64,000 nucleotides of DNA from assembly GCF_017315705.1 (NCBI RefSeq), contig NZ_JAFLRF010000002.1:248001-312000 (forward strand). Direction: 5' to 3'. This document shows positions 50,895-59,371 of this stretch, one piece after another; within the stretch, counting starts at the first letter, position 1; every line of letters starts with the position of its first letter. The position numbers and the translations under genes were made by a program. The DNA is from Trinickia mobilis (GTDB taxonomy: Bacteria > Pseudomonadota > Gammaproteobacteria > Burkholderiales > Burkholderiaceae). Below the pieces are notes generated by a model, which saw nothing but the letters and a program-made list of their open reading frames with translations, searched no databases and was not told where the DNA came from.

Positions 50895-51593
50895 TTAGCC
50901 GGCGTCCACCATCACCAGCTCAGAATCTTCAAGGGCCGAAATCTGCGCCGCAGCGACTTTCGTGATCGCCACGCCGTCTAGCGGCCCAATGGGCTCGCCA
51001 TTCACTTCGATGCGTCCCGAGGCCGCGACGAGATAGGCACGACGCGCTGGACTCAACTCGTGCCGAACGCTTTCGCCTGCCTTTAGCATTGCGCCAAGCA
51101 CACGCGCATTGGCGCGGATGGGAAGCGCATCTTCATCGCCGGCGAACCCGCTGGCAAGGACTACGAAGCGACCCGACCGGTCGCTTTTGGGAAACGGCTT
51201 GGTATCCCACGCGGGTTCACCACCGGCTTCACGAGGTAGCAGCCAGATCTGGTAAACCTTGAGCGGCAGCTCGCCCCGGTTGAACTCGGCGTGGCGTATG
51301 CCCTTGCCGGCGCTCATGACCTGGACATCGCCTGCGTGGATCGTGCCCTCGGATCCCAAGGTGTCTCGATGCCCGAGCAGGCCCTGGCGCACATAGGTGA
51401 TGATCTCCATGTCACGGTGCCCGTGCATGGGGAAACCGCTGCCAACGGCGATCTCGTCGTCGTTCCAGACAATCAGGGGACCCAACGCGGCGTGCGCGGC
51501 ATTGCCGCCGGCGCTGACCGCGAAATGGTATTTCGCGCGCAGCCAGCCGAGTTCCGCACTATCCAATGATTCCCAACGCCTGTGTGTGAGCAT
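50895..51593 (-). CDS. Pirin-family protein
   Basis: A 232-aa bicupin. The N-terminal cupin has the metal ligands H57, H59, H101 and E103 (MHGHRDMEIITYV, GKGIRHAEFN). Some bacterial pirins are quercetin 2,3-dioxygenases; the length matches the YhhW type. GGAGG lies 5 bp before the ATG. It is the first gene of a two-gene operon with DoxX. Related to oxidative or electrophile stress in other bacteria; role here unproven. Confidence 0.87.
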   Translation of the reverse strand: MLTHRRWESLDSAELGWLRAKYHFAVSAGGNAAHAALGPLIVWNDDEIAVGSGFPMHGHRDMEIITYVRQGLLGHRDTLGSEGTIHAGDVQVMSAGKGIRHAEFNRGELPLKVYQIWLLPREAGGEPAWDTKPFPKSDRSGRFVVLASGFAGDEDALPIRANARVLGAMLKAGESVRHELSPARRAYLVAASGRIEVNGEPIGPLDGVAITKVAAAQISALEDSELVMVDAG

Positions 51594-51948
51594 GTCCGCC
51601 TCCGTTTCCCGTCCCCGCCAATGCGACGTTTGTCACCTGTGCGATCGACCGAATTCGGCGCTGGTGCGGGCAATGAGACGAATGCTATATTCGCAACGAA
51701 TTCCCGCATATCTCCTGAATTGAAACGCATCGTTGCCGCTGATAGAACGTTCAGAAGACCTCACGGCGATGACCAATGGCGATACCGTGGACAAGCTGAG
51801 CAGCCGCTGCTGGCTGGATACGCCAGTGGTTTTTAACAGCTGAGCAGCGGCTCTGGCCGCGCCGGGATTCCCGCTCCGCACGGATGCGGGCAGGAAATGC
51901 GCGGTCGCAGAGCGGGCAGTTCGGGATCTGCGGTTCGACTGCCGCAGT
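51594..51948. other. 355-bp gap between the pirin and DUF4148 genes
   Basis: No supported gene. It holds the promoter region of the pirin-DoxX operon and short open frames without RBS. A 13-bp palindrome AGCAGC-C-GCTGCT at 51799-51811 is the only clear symmetry. Confidence 0.4.
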
Positions 51949-52251
51949 TCAGTGCACGGCGGGGAGTGACTGGCTCGGGGTGCGTCCGGATTGGGACGAT
52001 GCGTCGGATTGGCCGCCATAACTCACTTCGGCGGCTTGAGCCATAGCGCGTTGCGCGCTGACTTTTGCCTCGGCAGCCTGAAGATTTTCCGGATAGTTAA
52101 TCCACTCGTGGGGGTCGTAGCCGGCTTTCTCGAGTTCCGCCAGCTCGGCACGCACCTCCGCGCGGCTGACCTGCGGACTGGACTGGCCGAACGATACGAC
52201 CGGCGCTGAAATGACGGCAGCAACGATGACCGCCCTCGTGATCGACTTCAT
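51949..52251 (-). CDS. DUF4148-domain exported protein
   Basis: A 100-aa small periplasmic protein of the DUF4148 family, abundant in Burkholderiaceae. A signal peptide spans 1-20 (MKSITRAVIVAAVISAPVVS), then the family core VSRAEVRAELAELEKAGYDPHEW followed by YPENLQAAEAKV, ending in a Ser/Gln-rich tail. ATG 52251 is chosen as the family start; an ATG two codons earlier is also possible. Function unknown. Confidence 0.85.
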   Translation of the reverse strand: MKSITRAVIVAAVISAPVVSFGQSSPQVSRAEVRAELAELEKAGYDPHEWINYPENLQAAEAKVSAQRAMAQAAEVSYGGQSDASSQSGRTPSQSLPAVH

Positions 52252-52519
52252 GCTCATTCTCACTGAAATTGTTGTCAACGGCGCCACGAACCCACTTTTG
52301 GCCACGGCGGGACGCAGTGTAAGAGAGCAAGATACCAGGGCAAACCCCTAGCCTGATTGATTCACCGTTGCACCACTGCAACAATCGACACGCGACTTAC
52401 CCGGCCACTCCGGCGCTCTACCCGACTCGCACACACCGGGTTACACAGCATGCCTGGTGGCGATCGAGAGCGTCGCCATCGCGGTGGAGGACACCGTTCC
52501 TGCTGTGCGCCGTCCGTCG

Positions 52520-53485
52520 TCAGCGAGCCTGGCTTCCCTGGGCGGTTCGTGCGGTGAAGGCATTTTTCGGCACTGCGTTCCAGCGATTCTCCAGATCCAG
52601 TTTCCTGACATGCTCGCTCAACGCATCGGCAAATACCCGAATCTTCGCAGGCTGGTTCCGACGGCTCTGGTATGCGAGGTTGATCGTCAGCGGCGGTAGC
52701 TCCCAGTCGCCCAACAGCGGCATCAGCCGGCCAGCGACGATATCGTCGTGCACGATGTAGAGCGGCTGAACCACAATTCCCAAGCCCGCACGGCCCGCTG
52801 CGCAAATCACCTGCCCCTCGTTCGACTCCAGCACCGCGCGGATTGGAATGTTGCGTCGCTCGCGGCCTCGCTTGAATTGCAGTAAATAGGGGTCCGCCGC
52901 GTGGCTATAAACGAGCACATTCTGATTTGCGATGTCTTCCGGCGTCTCCGGCACGCCATGCTGCGCAAGATACGCCGGCGACGCGGCCAGCACGCGGCGC
53001 GTATGCGCCAGCCGCCGCACGGTAATGCCCGAATCCGCCTCATGTTCGCGCGTGCGAATCGCGCAATCGATGCCTGCTTCAATAAAATTCGGGTAACGGT
53101 TCGCTGCTGTAATTTGCACCGACAGCTCAGGATACTGTTGCCTGAATTCCGGCAGCCACGGCGCGATATGCAGGACCGCGAATGACACCGAGCTCGTCAC
53201 GCGCAGCACGCCCTTTGGGCGCCACGCCATGTCGCTGACAGCGGTATCCGCTTCCGCGATGTCCGCGAGGATTGACGCGCAGCGCCGCTGATACTCGCGT
53301 CCTGCATCCGTGAGCCATAGTCGGCGCGTGGTCCGCTCGACCAGACGTGCTCCTAATCGGTCTTCGAGCGCGCTCAACATGCGGCTCGCCGCTGCGTTTG
53401 AAATACCCAGGCGTTCCGCTGCCTTGGACAGACTGCCGAGGTCGGCCGTCAACGCAAAAAACTCCATCTGCATGTAGCGATCCAT
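52520..53485 (-). CDS. LysR-family transcriptional regulator
   Basis: A 321-aa LTTR: HTH at about 1-60 (LTADLGSLSKAAERLGISNAAASRML), effector domain with VLRVTSSVSFAVLHIAPWL and AGRAGLGIVVQPLYIVHDDI. It belongs to the CrgA/DsdC-like branch that often carries short dimer-type LTTR boxes. The gene is divergent from hydroxyquinol dioxygenase across 132 bp holding the AAATATG-N14-CATATTT palindrome, so it very likely activates the dioxygenase and maleylacetate reductase genes. Confidence 0.88.
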   Translation of the reverse strand: MDRYMQMEFFALTADLGSLSKAAERLGISNAAASRMLSALEDRLGARLVERTTRRLWLTDAGREYQRRCASILADIAEADTAVSDMAWRPKGVLRVTSSVSFAVLHIAPWLPEFRQQYPELSVQITAANRYPNFIEAGIDCAIRTREHEADSGITVRRLAHTRRVLAASPAYLAQHGVPETPEDIANQNVLVYSHAADPYLLQFKRGRERRNIPIRAVLESNEGQVICAAGRAGLGIVVQPLYIVHDDIVAGRLMPLLGDWELPPLTINLAYQSRRNQPAKIRVFADALSEHVRKLDLENRWNAVPKNAFTARTAQGSQAR

Positions 53486-53508
53486 GCGACGATTCTTCCG
53501 CTCAGTGG

Positions 53509-53536
53509 AAATATGTTTTCACTATAGCGCATATTT
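53509..53536. promoter_or_regulatory. LysR-type binding site AAATATG-N14-CATATTT
   Basis: Perfect 7-bp inverted arms separated by 14 nt in the intergenic region of the divergent LysR and hydroxyquinol dioxygenase genes. It is closer to the LysR start, as expected for an LTTR recognition site that also autoregulates. Confidence 0.6.
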
Positions 53537-53617
53537 TTCCTTCTCGAACGCCGCTAGAGTGCCCACATGGCCGCTCCTCCGGAGTGAAGTCAGCAAGCAG
53601 GAACTCGGAGAGAGATC

Positions 53618-54502
53618 ATGCGCAACATCAGCGAAGACACCATCACCCAGGCAGTGCTTGCAGCGATGTCTGGCAGTAAAAATGACAGGCTGCGCACTGT
53701 AATGACCAGCCTTGTCCAACATTTGCATTCCTTCGCACGAGAGGTCAAGCTGACCGAGAGCGAGTGGCTGTACGCGATCAACTTCCTCACCGATGTCGGC
53801 CATATCACTGACGATAGACGTCAGGAGTTCATACTCTTGTCGGATACGCTCGGCCTATCGATGCTGACCACCACGCAGAACAACCGCAAGCCGCCCGAAT
53901 GCACGGAGGCGACGGTACTGGGTCCGTTCTTTGTCGAAGGGGCACCCGAATTCCAGAACGGCGAAGACATATCCAATGGTGCGGCAGGCTTGCCGTGCTT
54001 TGTCGCTGGCCAAGTTCGCGGTCTTGATGGCGAACCATTGCCGGGCGCGACGATCGAGGTCTGGCAATCGGACGAACATGGCTACTACGACGTGCAGTAT
54101 GCCGACCCGCAGCAAACCGAAATGGAACATCAGGCCCGCGGCCGCCTGCGCACGCTTCCTGACGGACGCTTTCACTTTCGCTCGATTCTCCCCGAGGCTT
54201 ATCCAATCCCGCACGACGGTCCGGTGGGACGGATGCTCGACGCGCTCGGACGACATCCTTGGCGCCCAGCGCACTTGCATTTCTGGATCAACGCGGCCGG
54301 GTACCAGCCCTTGATCACGCATGTTTTCCGCAACGGAGACAAGTACCTCGACTCGGACGCCGTCTTCGGCGTGCGCTCAACCTTGGTATCGGACTGGATC
54401 GAGCACCCCCCGGGCGCGGCACCGGATGGTACGCAGATGGGCACGCCGTTTTACACGCTTGACTATGACTTCGTCCTCAATCCCGTCGGGCATACGCCAT
54501 GA
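53618..54502 (+). CDS. Hydroxyquinol 1,2-dioxygenase (intradiol ring-cleavage dioxygenase)
   Basis: A 294-aa intradiol dioxygenase with an N-terminal helical dimerisation domain (about 1-100) and the catalytic beta-sandwich. Iron(III) ligands: a tyrosine in GYYDVQY (156-161), Y195 (EAYPIPHDG), H219 and H221 (RPAHLHFW). The specificity call for hydroxyquinol (1,2,4-trihydroxybenzene) to maleylacetate rests on sequence style and on the maleylacetate reductase gene next to it; a catechol or chlorocatechol enzyme is the alternative. GGAGAGAGATC precedes the ATG. Confidence 0.85.
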   Translation: MRNISEDTITQAVLAAMSGSKNDRLRTVMTSLVQHLHSFAREVKLTESEWLYAINFLTDVGHITDDRRQEFILLSDTLGLSMLTTTQNNRKPPECTEATVLGPFFVEGAPEFQNGEDISNGAAGLPCFVAGQVRGLDGEPLPGATIEVWQSDEHGYYDVQYADPQQTEMEHQARGRLRTLPDGRFHFRSILPEAYPIPHDGPVGRMLDALGRHPWRPAHLHFWINAAGYQPLITHVFRNGDKYLDSDAVFGVRSTLVSDWIEHPPGAAPDGTQMGTPFYTLDYDFVLNPVGHTP

Positions 54503-54600
54503 CCCGGCGCGTCGAAATTTGCGCTCGAGGCTAAGACGCCGGCCTTGACTGAGCCAGCCAATCAGCGTTTTGCTCGATCAACCCGTCTTCGAGGTCCACC

Positions 54601-55668
54601 GTGTCCACATCTGACTTTGTCTTTAACGGTCGCGCCACGCGTGTTGTATTTGGTAATGGATCACGCAGCTATCTTGAACGCGAATTGCTGGCGCTGGGCG
54701 CGCAGCGCGCGTTAGTTCTGTGCAGCCCGGAACAGCGTACGCTCGGCGCAACGGTCGCCGAGCAGTTGGGGAGCCGCTCTGCGGGCCTGTTCGATCGTGC
54801 TGTCATGCACGTACCGCTCGAGTTGGCGGTCGAAGCGCGAACGGCCGCCGTTTCGTCGGGCGCCGATTGCATAGTCGCCGTCGGTGGCGGATCGGCGATC
54901 GGCCTTGCCAAGGCGATCGCACTTGAGTCGAGCCTGCCCATTCTCGCCGTGCCCACCACTTACGCGGGCAGCGAAATGACACCCATATACGGGCTGACAG
55001 AAGCGGGCCTGAAACGGACTGGAACCGATATTCGCGTTCTGCCCAAGACGGTCATCTACGATCCGGACCTGACGCTGACCCTGCCTGTCGGCATGTCGGT
55101 CACAAGCGGCATCAACGCCATTGCGCACGCGGCGGAAGGCTTGTATTCACGCGACGCCAATCCGCTTACGAGCCTGATGGCGGAAGAGGGCATCACGGCG
55201 CTCGCGCGCAGCTTACCCAACATCGTTGCAAATCCGAACGACCCGTCCGGGCGCGCCGATGCGCTATACGGATCCTGGCTGTGCGGTGCGGTGCTCGGAA
55301 GCGTCGGCATGGCGCTGCATCACAAGCTCTGTCATACGCTTGGCGGCAGTTTCAATCTGCCGCACGCGCCGACCCATACCATCGTGCTGCCGCACGCACT
55401 GGCGTACAACGCCGAGGCTGCACCTGACGCGATGAAACGCATCGCGAAAGCAGTGGGACATGAAAACGCCGCGCAAGGTCTGTTCGAGCTCGCGCGTGAA
55501 AACGGCGCGCCCATTGCGTTGAAAGAAATCGGCATGCGCGAAGACCAGCTGGACCAAGCCGCCGATCTCTCGTGCAGCAATGCGTACTGGAATCCCCGGC
55601 CGCTGGAACGCGACGCGATTCGTGCGTTGCTGCAACGGGCATTCGAAGGGAGTGCGCCAAAGCCGTGA
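54601..55668 (+). CDS. Maleylacetate reductase
   Basis: A 355-aa member of the iron-containing alcohol dehydrogenase fold that reduces maleylacetate to 3-oxoadipate with NAD(P)H. Seen: GGGSAIGLAKA (95-105) nucleotide loop, VPTTYAGSEMTPIYG (117-131), and the histidine cluster H240, H241 and H245 (LHHKLCHTLGG). These are standard maleylacetate reductase motifs (TftE/MacA type). It starts with GTG after GAGGTCC and follows the dioxygenase gene by 98 bp. With the dioxygenase it completes the lower hydroxyquinol pathway. Confidence 0.9.
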   Translation: MSTSDFVFNGRATRVVFGNGSRSYLERELLALGAQRALVLCSPEQRTLGATVAEQLGSRSAGLFDRAVMHVPLELAVEARTAAVSSGADCIVAVGGGSAIGLAKAIALESSLPILAVPTTYAGSEMTPIYGLTEAGLKRTGTDIRVLPKTVIYDPDLTLTLPVGMSVTSGINAIAHAAEGLYSRDANPLTSLMAEEGITALARSLPNIVANPNDPSGRADALYGSWLCGAVLGSVGMALHHKLCHTLGGSFNLPHAPTHTIVLPHALAYNAEAAPDAMKRIAKAVGHENAAQGLFELARENGAPIALKEIGMREDQLDQAADLSCSNAYWNPRPLERDAIRALLQRAFEGSAPKP

Positions 55669-55779
55669 ATCTGAAAGTTCACGGCCATTCTGCAGGTAAG
55701 CGATCCGCTGGCTGCGATATGGCCAGATATGCTAATGTGCATAGAGCTATCTACTCGTGTGTCGCAACAGAATCACGGC

Positions 55780-56466
55780 ATGGCGCAACGTATCTTCACC
55801 GCTGCAAAATCCGTCCGGACACGTCGCCCGGCGGAGCTGAAGCGTGCCGAGCAGCAGCGAGCACAGGAAACCCGTTCAGCAATATTAGACGCCGCGTTGG
55901 CGGAATTCGCGTCCAAACGTTTCGATGCTGCAAGCATTCGCAGCATTGCAGACCGGATTGGTTTGCAGCATCCGCTAATCACATATCATTTCCGATCCAA
56001 AGAGATCCTTTGGCGGGCCGTTGCCGAATATGTATTCGAGCGCGTCCGTCTGGAACGCGATGCCAACCTGTCGGGCTCGAGTTCGGCAAGTGCAGTCGAT
56101 CGGCTCAAATTGGCTTATCGAGCGCTATTCCGTTTCACTGTAGAGTATCCTCAGTTTCATCGTTTCATGCTTCAAGAATCGCTAAGCTACAGTCCGCGGT
56201 TGCAATGGATCGCAGATACGATTCTTAAGCCGCTGATAGATTGGCTCTTGCCGCAAATCCGCGCCGCTCAAGACGAGCAGGCTTTGCCGAGGGTCGAACC
56301 TATCGTCTTTCACTACATGTTGATCAGTCTGACGTCGACGCTATCGGGCTTTGGCCCTGAAATCTCGGCGACCAGCAATCTTTCGCCGTCCGATCCGGCG
56401 TTGGCCGATGCCTGGTGGCGTACCGTCGAGCAGCTCGTGTTTGAGAAATTTCCGGCAATCAGTTGA
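55780..56466 (+). CDS. TetR-family transcriptional regulator
   Basis: A 228-aa TetR protein with the HTH at about 28-72 (AILDAALAEFASKRFDAASIRSIADRIGLQHPLITYHFRSKE) and a C-terminal ligand domain. The start at 55780 gives a short basic lead; the frame is open to 55729. It lies downstream of maleylacetate reductase and convergent with the HMG-CoA lyase gene, overlapping its 3' end by 8 bp. It may regulate the minus-strand catabolic operon starting at 63780, whose promoter contains a TetR-sized palindrome (inference). Confidence 0.85.
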   Translation: MAQRIFTAAKSVRTRRPAELKRAEQQRAQETRSAILDAALAEFASKRFDAASIRSIADRIGLQHPLITYHFRSKEILWRAVAEYVFERVRLERDANLSGSSSASAVDRLKLAYRALFRFTVEYPQFHRFMLQESLSYSPRLQWIADTILKPLIDWLLPQIRAAQDEQALPRVEPIVFHYMLISLTSTLSGFGPEISATSNLSPSDPALADAWWRTVEQLVFEKFPAIS

Positions 56467-57406
56467 TGGACTTGCGCGCCATCAGCGCCTTACCTGCACG
56501 CGCGCCGTTTTCCTTGCCCATTTTCCGACTCACCCACTCACCTGTCGATACGATTGCGTCGAGGTCGATTCCGGTTTCGATACCCAAGCCGTCCAGGAGG
56601 TACAGCAGATCTTCGGTGGCGACGTTACCGGTGGCACCTTTCGCATAAGGGCAGCCGCCGAGTCCGGCGACGGACGAATGGAAAACCGACATTCCAACCT
56701 GCAGTGCGCCAACGATATTTGCCAGTGCTTGGCCGTAGGTATCGTGAAAGTGGCCGGCCAGACGCTCCAACGGAAATACCCTCGAAGCGTCTTCGATAAC
56801 GCGTTGGACATGTGTCATCGTACCTACGCCGATCGTATCGGCCATGTCGATTTCATCACACCCGAGGTCACGGAAGCGCCCTACCATATCGACGACGGCA
56901 TCAACCGGCACCTGCCCTTGGTACGGACATCCGAACGAGCAGGAGACGCTACCGCGCAAACGCAGTCCCGCTTCCTTCGCCAACTGCGCCACCGGAGCGA
57001 AGCGTTTGACCGATTCGTCGACGGAGCAATTGATGTTGCGCATGGAAAAGGCTTCGCTTGCCGCACCGAAGATGACGACCTCGTCCACTTTGCTCTCTAT
57101 GGCGGCTTCGAGCCCTCTCATGTTAGGCGTGAGCGCGGCATATGAGACACCCTGCACTCGCTCGATTCCCTCCATCACAGCGGCACCGTCCGCCATTTGC
57201 GGAACCCATTTTGGCGAAACGAAGGAGGCCGCTTCGATTCGCTTGACGCCCGCGCCAATGAGCCGATTGATGAGTTCAATCTTGACCTCGGTTGGCACAA
57301 GTTTGCCTTCGGCCTGAAGACCGTCTCTAGGTCCCACCTCGACAATTTGTACCCGCTGCGGAAAGCCACCCGCCCCACCCGGCGCTCGCGCTGTTAGCTC
57401 CTTCAC
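56459..57406 (-). CDS. Hydroxymethylglutaryl-CoA lyase-family protein
   Basis: A 315-aa DRE-TIM metallolyase. GPRDGLQAE supplies R27 and D28, HFHDTYGQ gives metal ligands H219 and H221, and the catalytic cysteine C252 lies in GLGGCPYAKGATGN, the HMG-CoA lyase signature. It would split a 3-hydroxy-3-methylacyl-CoA to acetyl-CoA plus a keto acid. It is the last gene of the minus-strand run with CoA ligase and enoyl-CoA hydratase genes. Whether HMG-CoA itself or a pathway-specific analogue is used is open. Confidence 0.88.
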   Translation of the reverse strand: MKELTARAPGGAGGFPQRVQIVEVGPRDGLQAEGKLVPTEVKIELINRLIGAGVKRIEAASFVSPKWVPQMADGAAVMEGIERVQGVSYAALTPNMRGLEAAIESKVDEVVIFGAASEAFSMRNINCSVDESVKRFAPVAQLAKEAGLRLRGSVSCSFGCPYQGQVPVDAVVDMVGRFRDLGCDEIDMADTIGVGTMTHVQRVIEDASRVFPLERLAGHFHDTYGQALANIVGALQVGMSVFHSSVAGLGGCPYAKGATGNVATEDLLYLLDGLGIETGIDLDAIVSTGEWVSRKMGKENGARAGKALMARKSIN

Positions 57407-57494
57407 TTTTCTCTCCCATTCCGTGCCTTAGGAACATAAGTCAACCTGTGTATTCGGCGTCTCGCGGACCGGCGCAAGACGCAGTCAACAGCAC

Positions 57495-59249
57495 CTATTT
57501 TGCGAGCACGCTCCGCATGATGCGGCGAAGCTCGGCCGCCGGATCAGCCGCCACTTTGAAGCTCCGCCAAGCCACATGATGGTCCGGGCGGGTCAGCACG
57601 CAGCCACTGTCGCTGATCTCCCGTACGCGAGCCCAGTCGCCGGTATGGTCCGCGTACTTCTGTCGCGGGCCAATGACGTGCACGTCGATTCCGACTCCAA
57701 GTTCCTCGCCGACCTGTGCGGCGGCCTCAGCCCATGCCTCGCCTCCGAGCCCGGTGAAAAGAGTGAACCGTCCATGCCCGGCGAGGTCCAGCGTCGATTG
57801 CTGCCGTCCCCGTTTGTCGAACACCCAGGCGTGCGGCAATCGAGCGCCTGGCCACGTCGTCGACTGGTAATACAGTTCGGGGTCGCGCTCGAAGGCCGGT
57901 TCAGCTTGACCGTCCGTGACAATTGCACTCGAGCGATAGCGTTGATTCATCTCGACCCCATGAGCGTCAAGTTCATATCGCTTGAACGCCAATGCCTCGC
58001 GAATTTCCTCCCGTTGCTTTTCCGCGGCCGCAGTCGCTTGGCTGCGAGCATGCATGTTGGACTGCATGACCTCCGCATCGGTTGTTTCGTCAATCCCAAG
58101 CGCACGATAGAGCGGCGCGAATTCGGCAATCGATTGATTGGCGCGGTTGACGATCTGCTTCGCGATCGGGGCGCGCTCCATCGAATAGCTATCGAGCAGC
58201 GCTTCACCCGCTTTCCCTTTGATCACCGCTGCGAGTTTCCAAGCAAGATTGAACGCGTCCTGGATGGAAGTATTGGAGCCCAGCCCGCCGGACGGCGGGT
58301 GCCGGTGCGCGGCGTCGCCCATGCAGAAAACTCGCCCGTCTTGCATGCGAGTGGCATACATGTTGTTGACGGTCCACGTGTTCGCCCCTAGCAATTGGAT
58401 CTCGAGATCCGGCTTGCCGACCAACTGACGCGCTATTTCGGTGGCCTTGGCCTCATCGACGACCGGAGTCGGTTCGTTGATGTCATAGCCCCAGACGATC
58501 AACCATTCGTTCCACGGCCGCACCATCCGTATCAGGCCCATCCCGATACCGCCGACTTCCGCGCCCGGCTGCATGATCGGGTAGAGCACCGCAGGACGAT
58601 GCGCGACAAATTCAGAGAGGTCGGCGCGGAACCAGATGTTCATCGAGCCGCGCACACCCATCTTCCCTTCGAAAGGCAGCCCCGCGTTCTTTGCCACCCT
58701 GGAGTTCCCGCCATCCGCGCCGACCAGGTACTTTGATCGGACCGTGAACTCCTCTCCGCTCAATCGGTCGCGGCATAGCGTGATCACGCCGTCGTCCGTC
58801 TGCGTGTGGCTCAGGTATTCCGTACTCATCCGCGCCTCGGTGCCACGTGCGCAAGCCGTCTTGAATAGGAGCGGCTCCATGAACGTCTGCGGCAAATCGT
58901 TCATCTTTGTGGGACTCGCCAATCGGCGCTCCGCTCTCGACGTGGGATGCAAGCCCCAACTGGGCGCCCGGCCGATCTCCTCGCCCGTCAGACTTTCGCA
59001 GAAAACCGTTCCGCCCATGAGATCCTCATCGGTCGCGTGCAGGTAAGCCTCCTGCTCCACTTCCCGGCCGAGATCGCGAAGAACCTCCATCGTTCGCTGG
59101 TTCGTGATATGTGCCCGCGGCGTGTTGGCCAGCCAACGGTACATGTTGACGACCATATTCTCAACGCCGTAGGTCGAGAGCAACGCGGCACAGGCGGAGC
59201 CCGCCGGCCCCGTTCCCACGATGAGCACGTCTGTAGTAATTTCTGCCAT
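57495..59249 (-). CDS. FAD-dependent aromatic monooxygenase, TfdB (2,4-dichlorophenol 6-monooxygenase)-like
   Basis: A 584-aa class A flavoprotein hydroxylase. The dinucleotide motif VGTGPAG is at 11-17, the DG motif GADGGNSRVAK near 176-186, and the GD motif FCMGDAAHRHPPSGGLGSN near 305-325. From memory it matches TfdB-type phenol hydroxylases over its entire length, for example TPRAHITNQRTMEVLRDLG and YDAHGVEMNQRY-like blocks. The proposed reaction here is ortho-hydroxylation of resorcinol to hydroxyquinol, feeding the dioxygenase at 53618; the alternative is another phenol in the CoA-ligase pathway. Confidence 0.85.
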   Translation of the reverse strand: MAEITTDVLIVGTGPAGSACAALLSTYGVENMVVNMYRWLANTPRAHITNQRTMEVLRDLGREVEQEAYLHATDEDLMGGTVFCESLTGEEIGRAPSWGLHPTSRAERRLASPTKMNDLPQTFMEPLLFKTACARGTEARMSTEYLSHTQTDDGVITLCRDRLSGEEFTVRSKYLVGADGGNSRVAKNAGLPFEGKMGVRGSMNIWFRADLSEFVAHRPAVLYPIMQPGAEVGGIGMGLIRMVRPWNEWLIVWGYDINEPTPVVDEAKATEIARQLVGKPDLEIQLLGANTWTVNNMYATRMQDGRVFCMGDAAHRHPPSGGLGSNTSIQDAFNLAWKLAAVIKGKAGEALLDSYSMERAPIAKQIVNRANQSIAEFAPLYRALGIDETTDAEVMQSNMHARSQATAAAEKQREEIREALAFKRYELDAHGVEMNQRYRSSAIVTDGQAEPAFERDPELYYQSTTWPGARLPHAWVFDKRGRQQSTLDLAGHGRFTLFTGLGGEAWAEAAAQVGEELGVGIDVHVIGPRQKYADHTGDWARVREISDSGCVLTRPDHHVAWRSFKVAADPAAELRRIMRSVLAK

Positions 59250-59275
59250 TTCGAATCTCCTGATATCAAAACCTC

Positions 59276-59288
59276 GTCATCCGATGAC
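59276..59288. promoter_or_regulatory. Palindrome GTCATC-C-GATGAC upstream of the phenol hydroxylase
   Basis: Perfect 6-bp arms around one base, 27 bp before the hydroxylase start, in the AT-richer 122-bp gap after the CoA ligase gene. TGATATCA (59261-59268) is a second nearby palindrome. It suggests the hydroxylase has its own promoter and operator. Confidence 0.45.
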
Positions 59289-59371
59289 ATTCGCATTTTG
59301 ATACGGATAACTAATTACATTGAAAGCCGGAACAGCCTTATCCAAGAATCTGCGCGGCTGTCATGCACCTA

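Noticed and set aside
51582-52019. Short frames on both strands in the pirin-DUF4148 gap
   Set aside because: No family, no RBS, and one overlaps the DUF4148 gene. I could not support an insertion-sequence remnant either.
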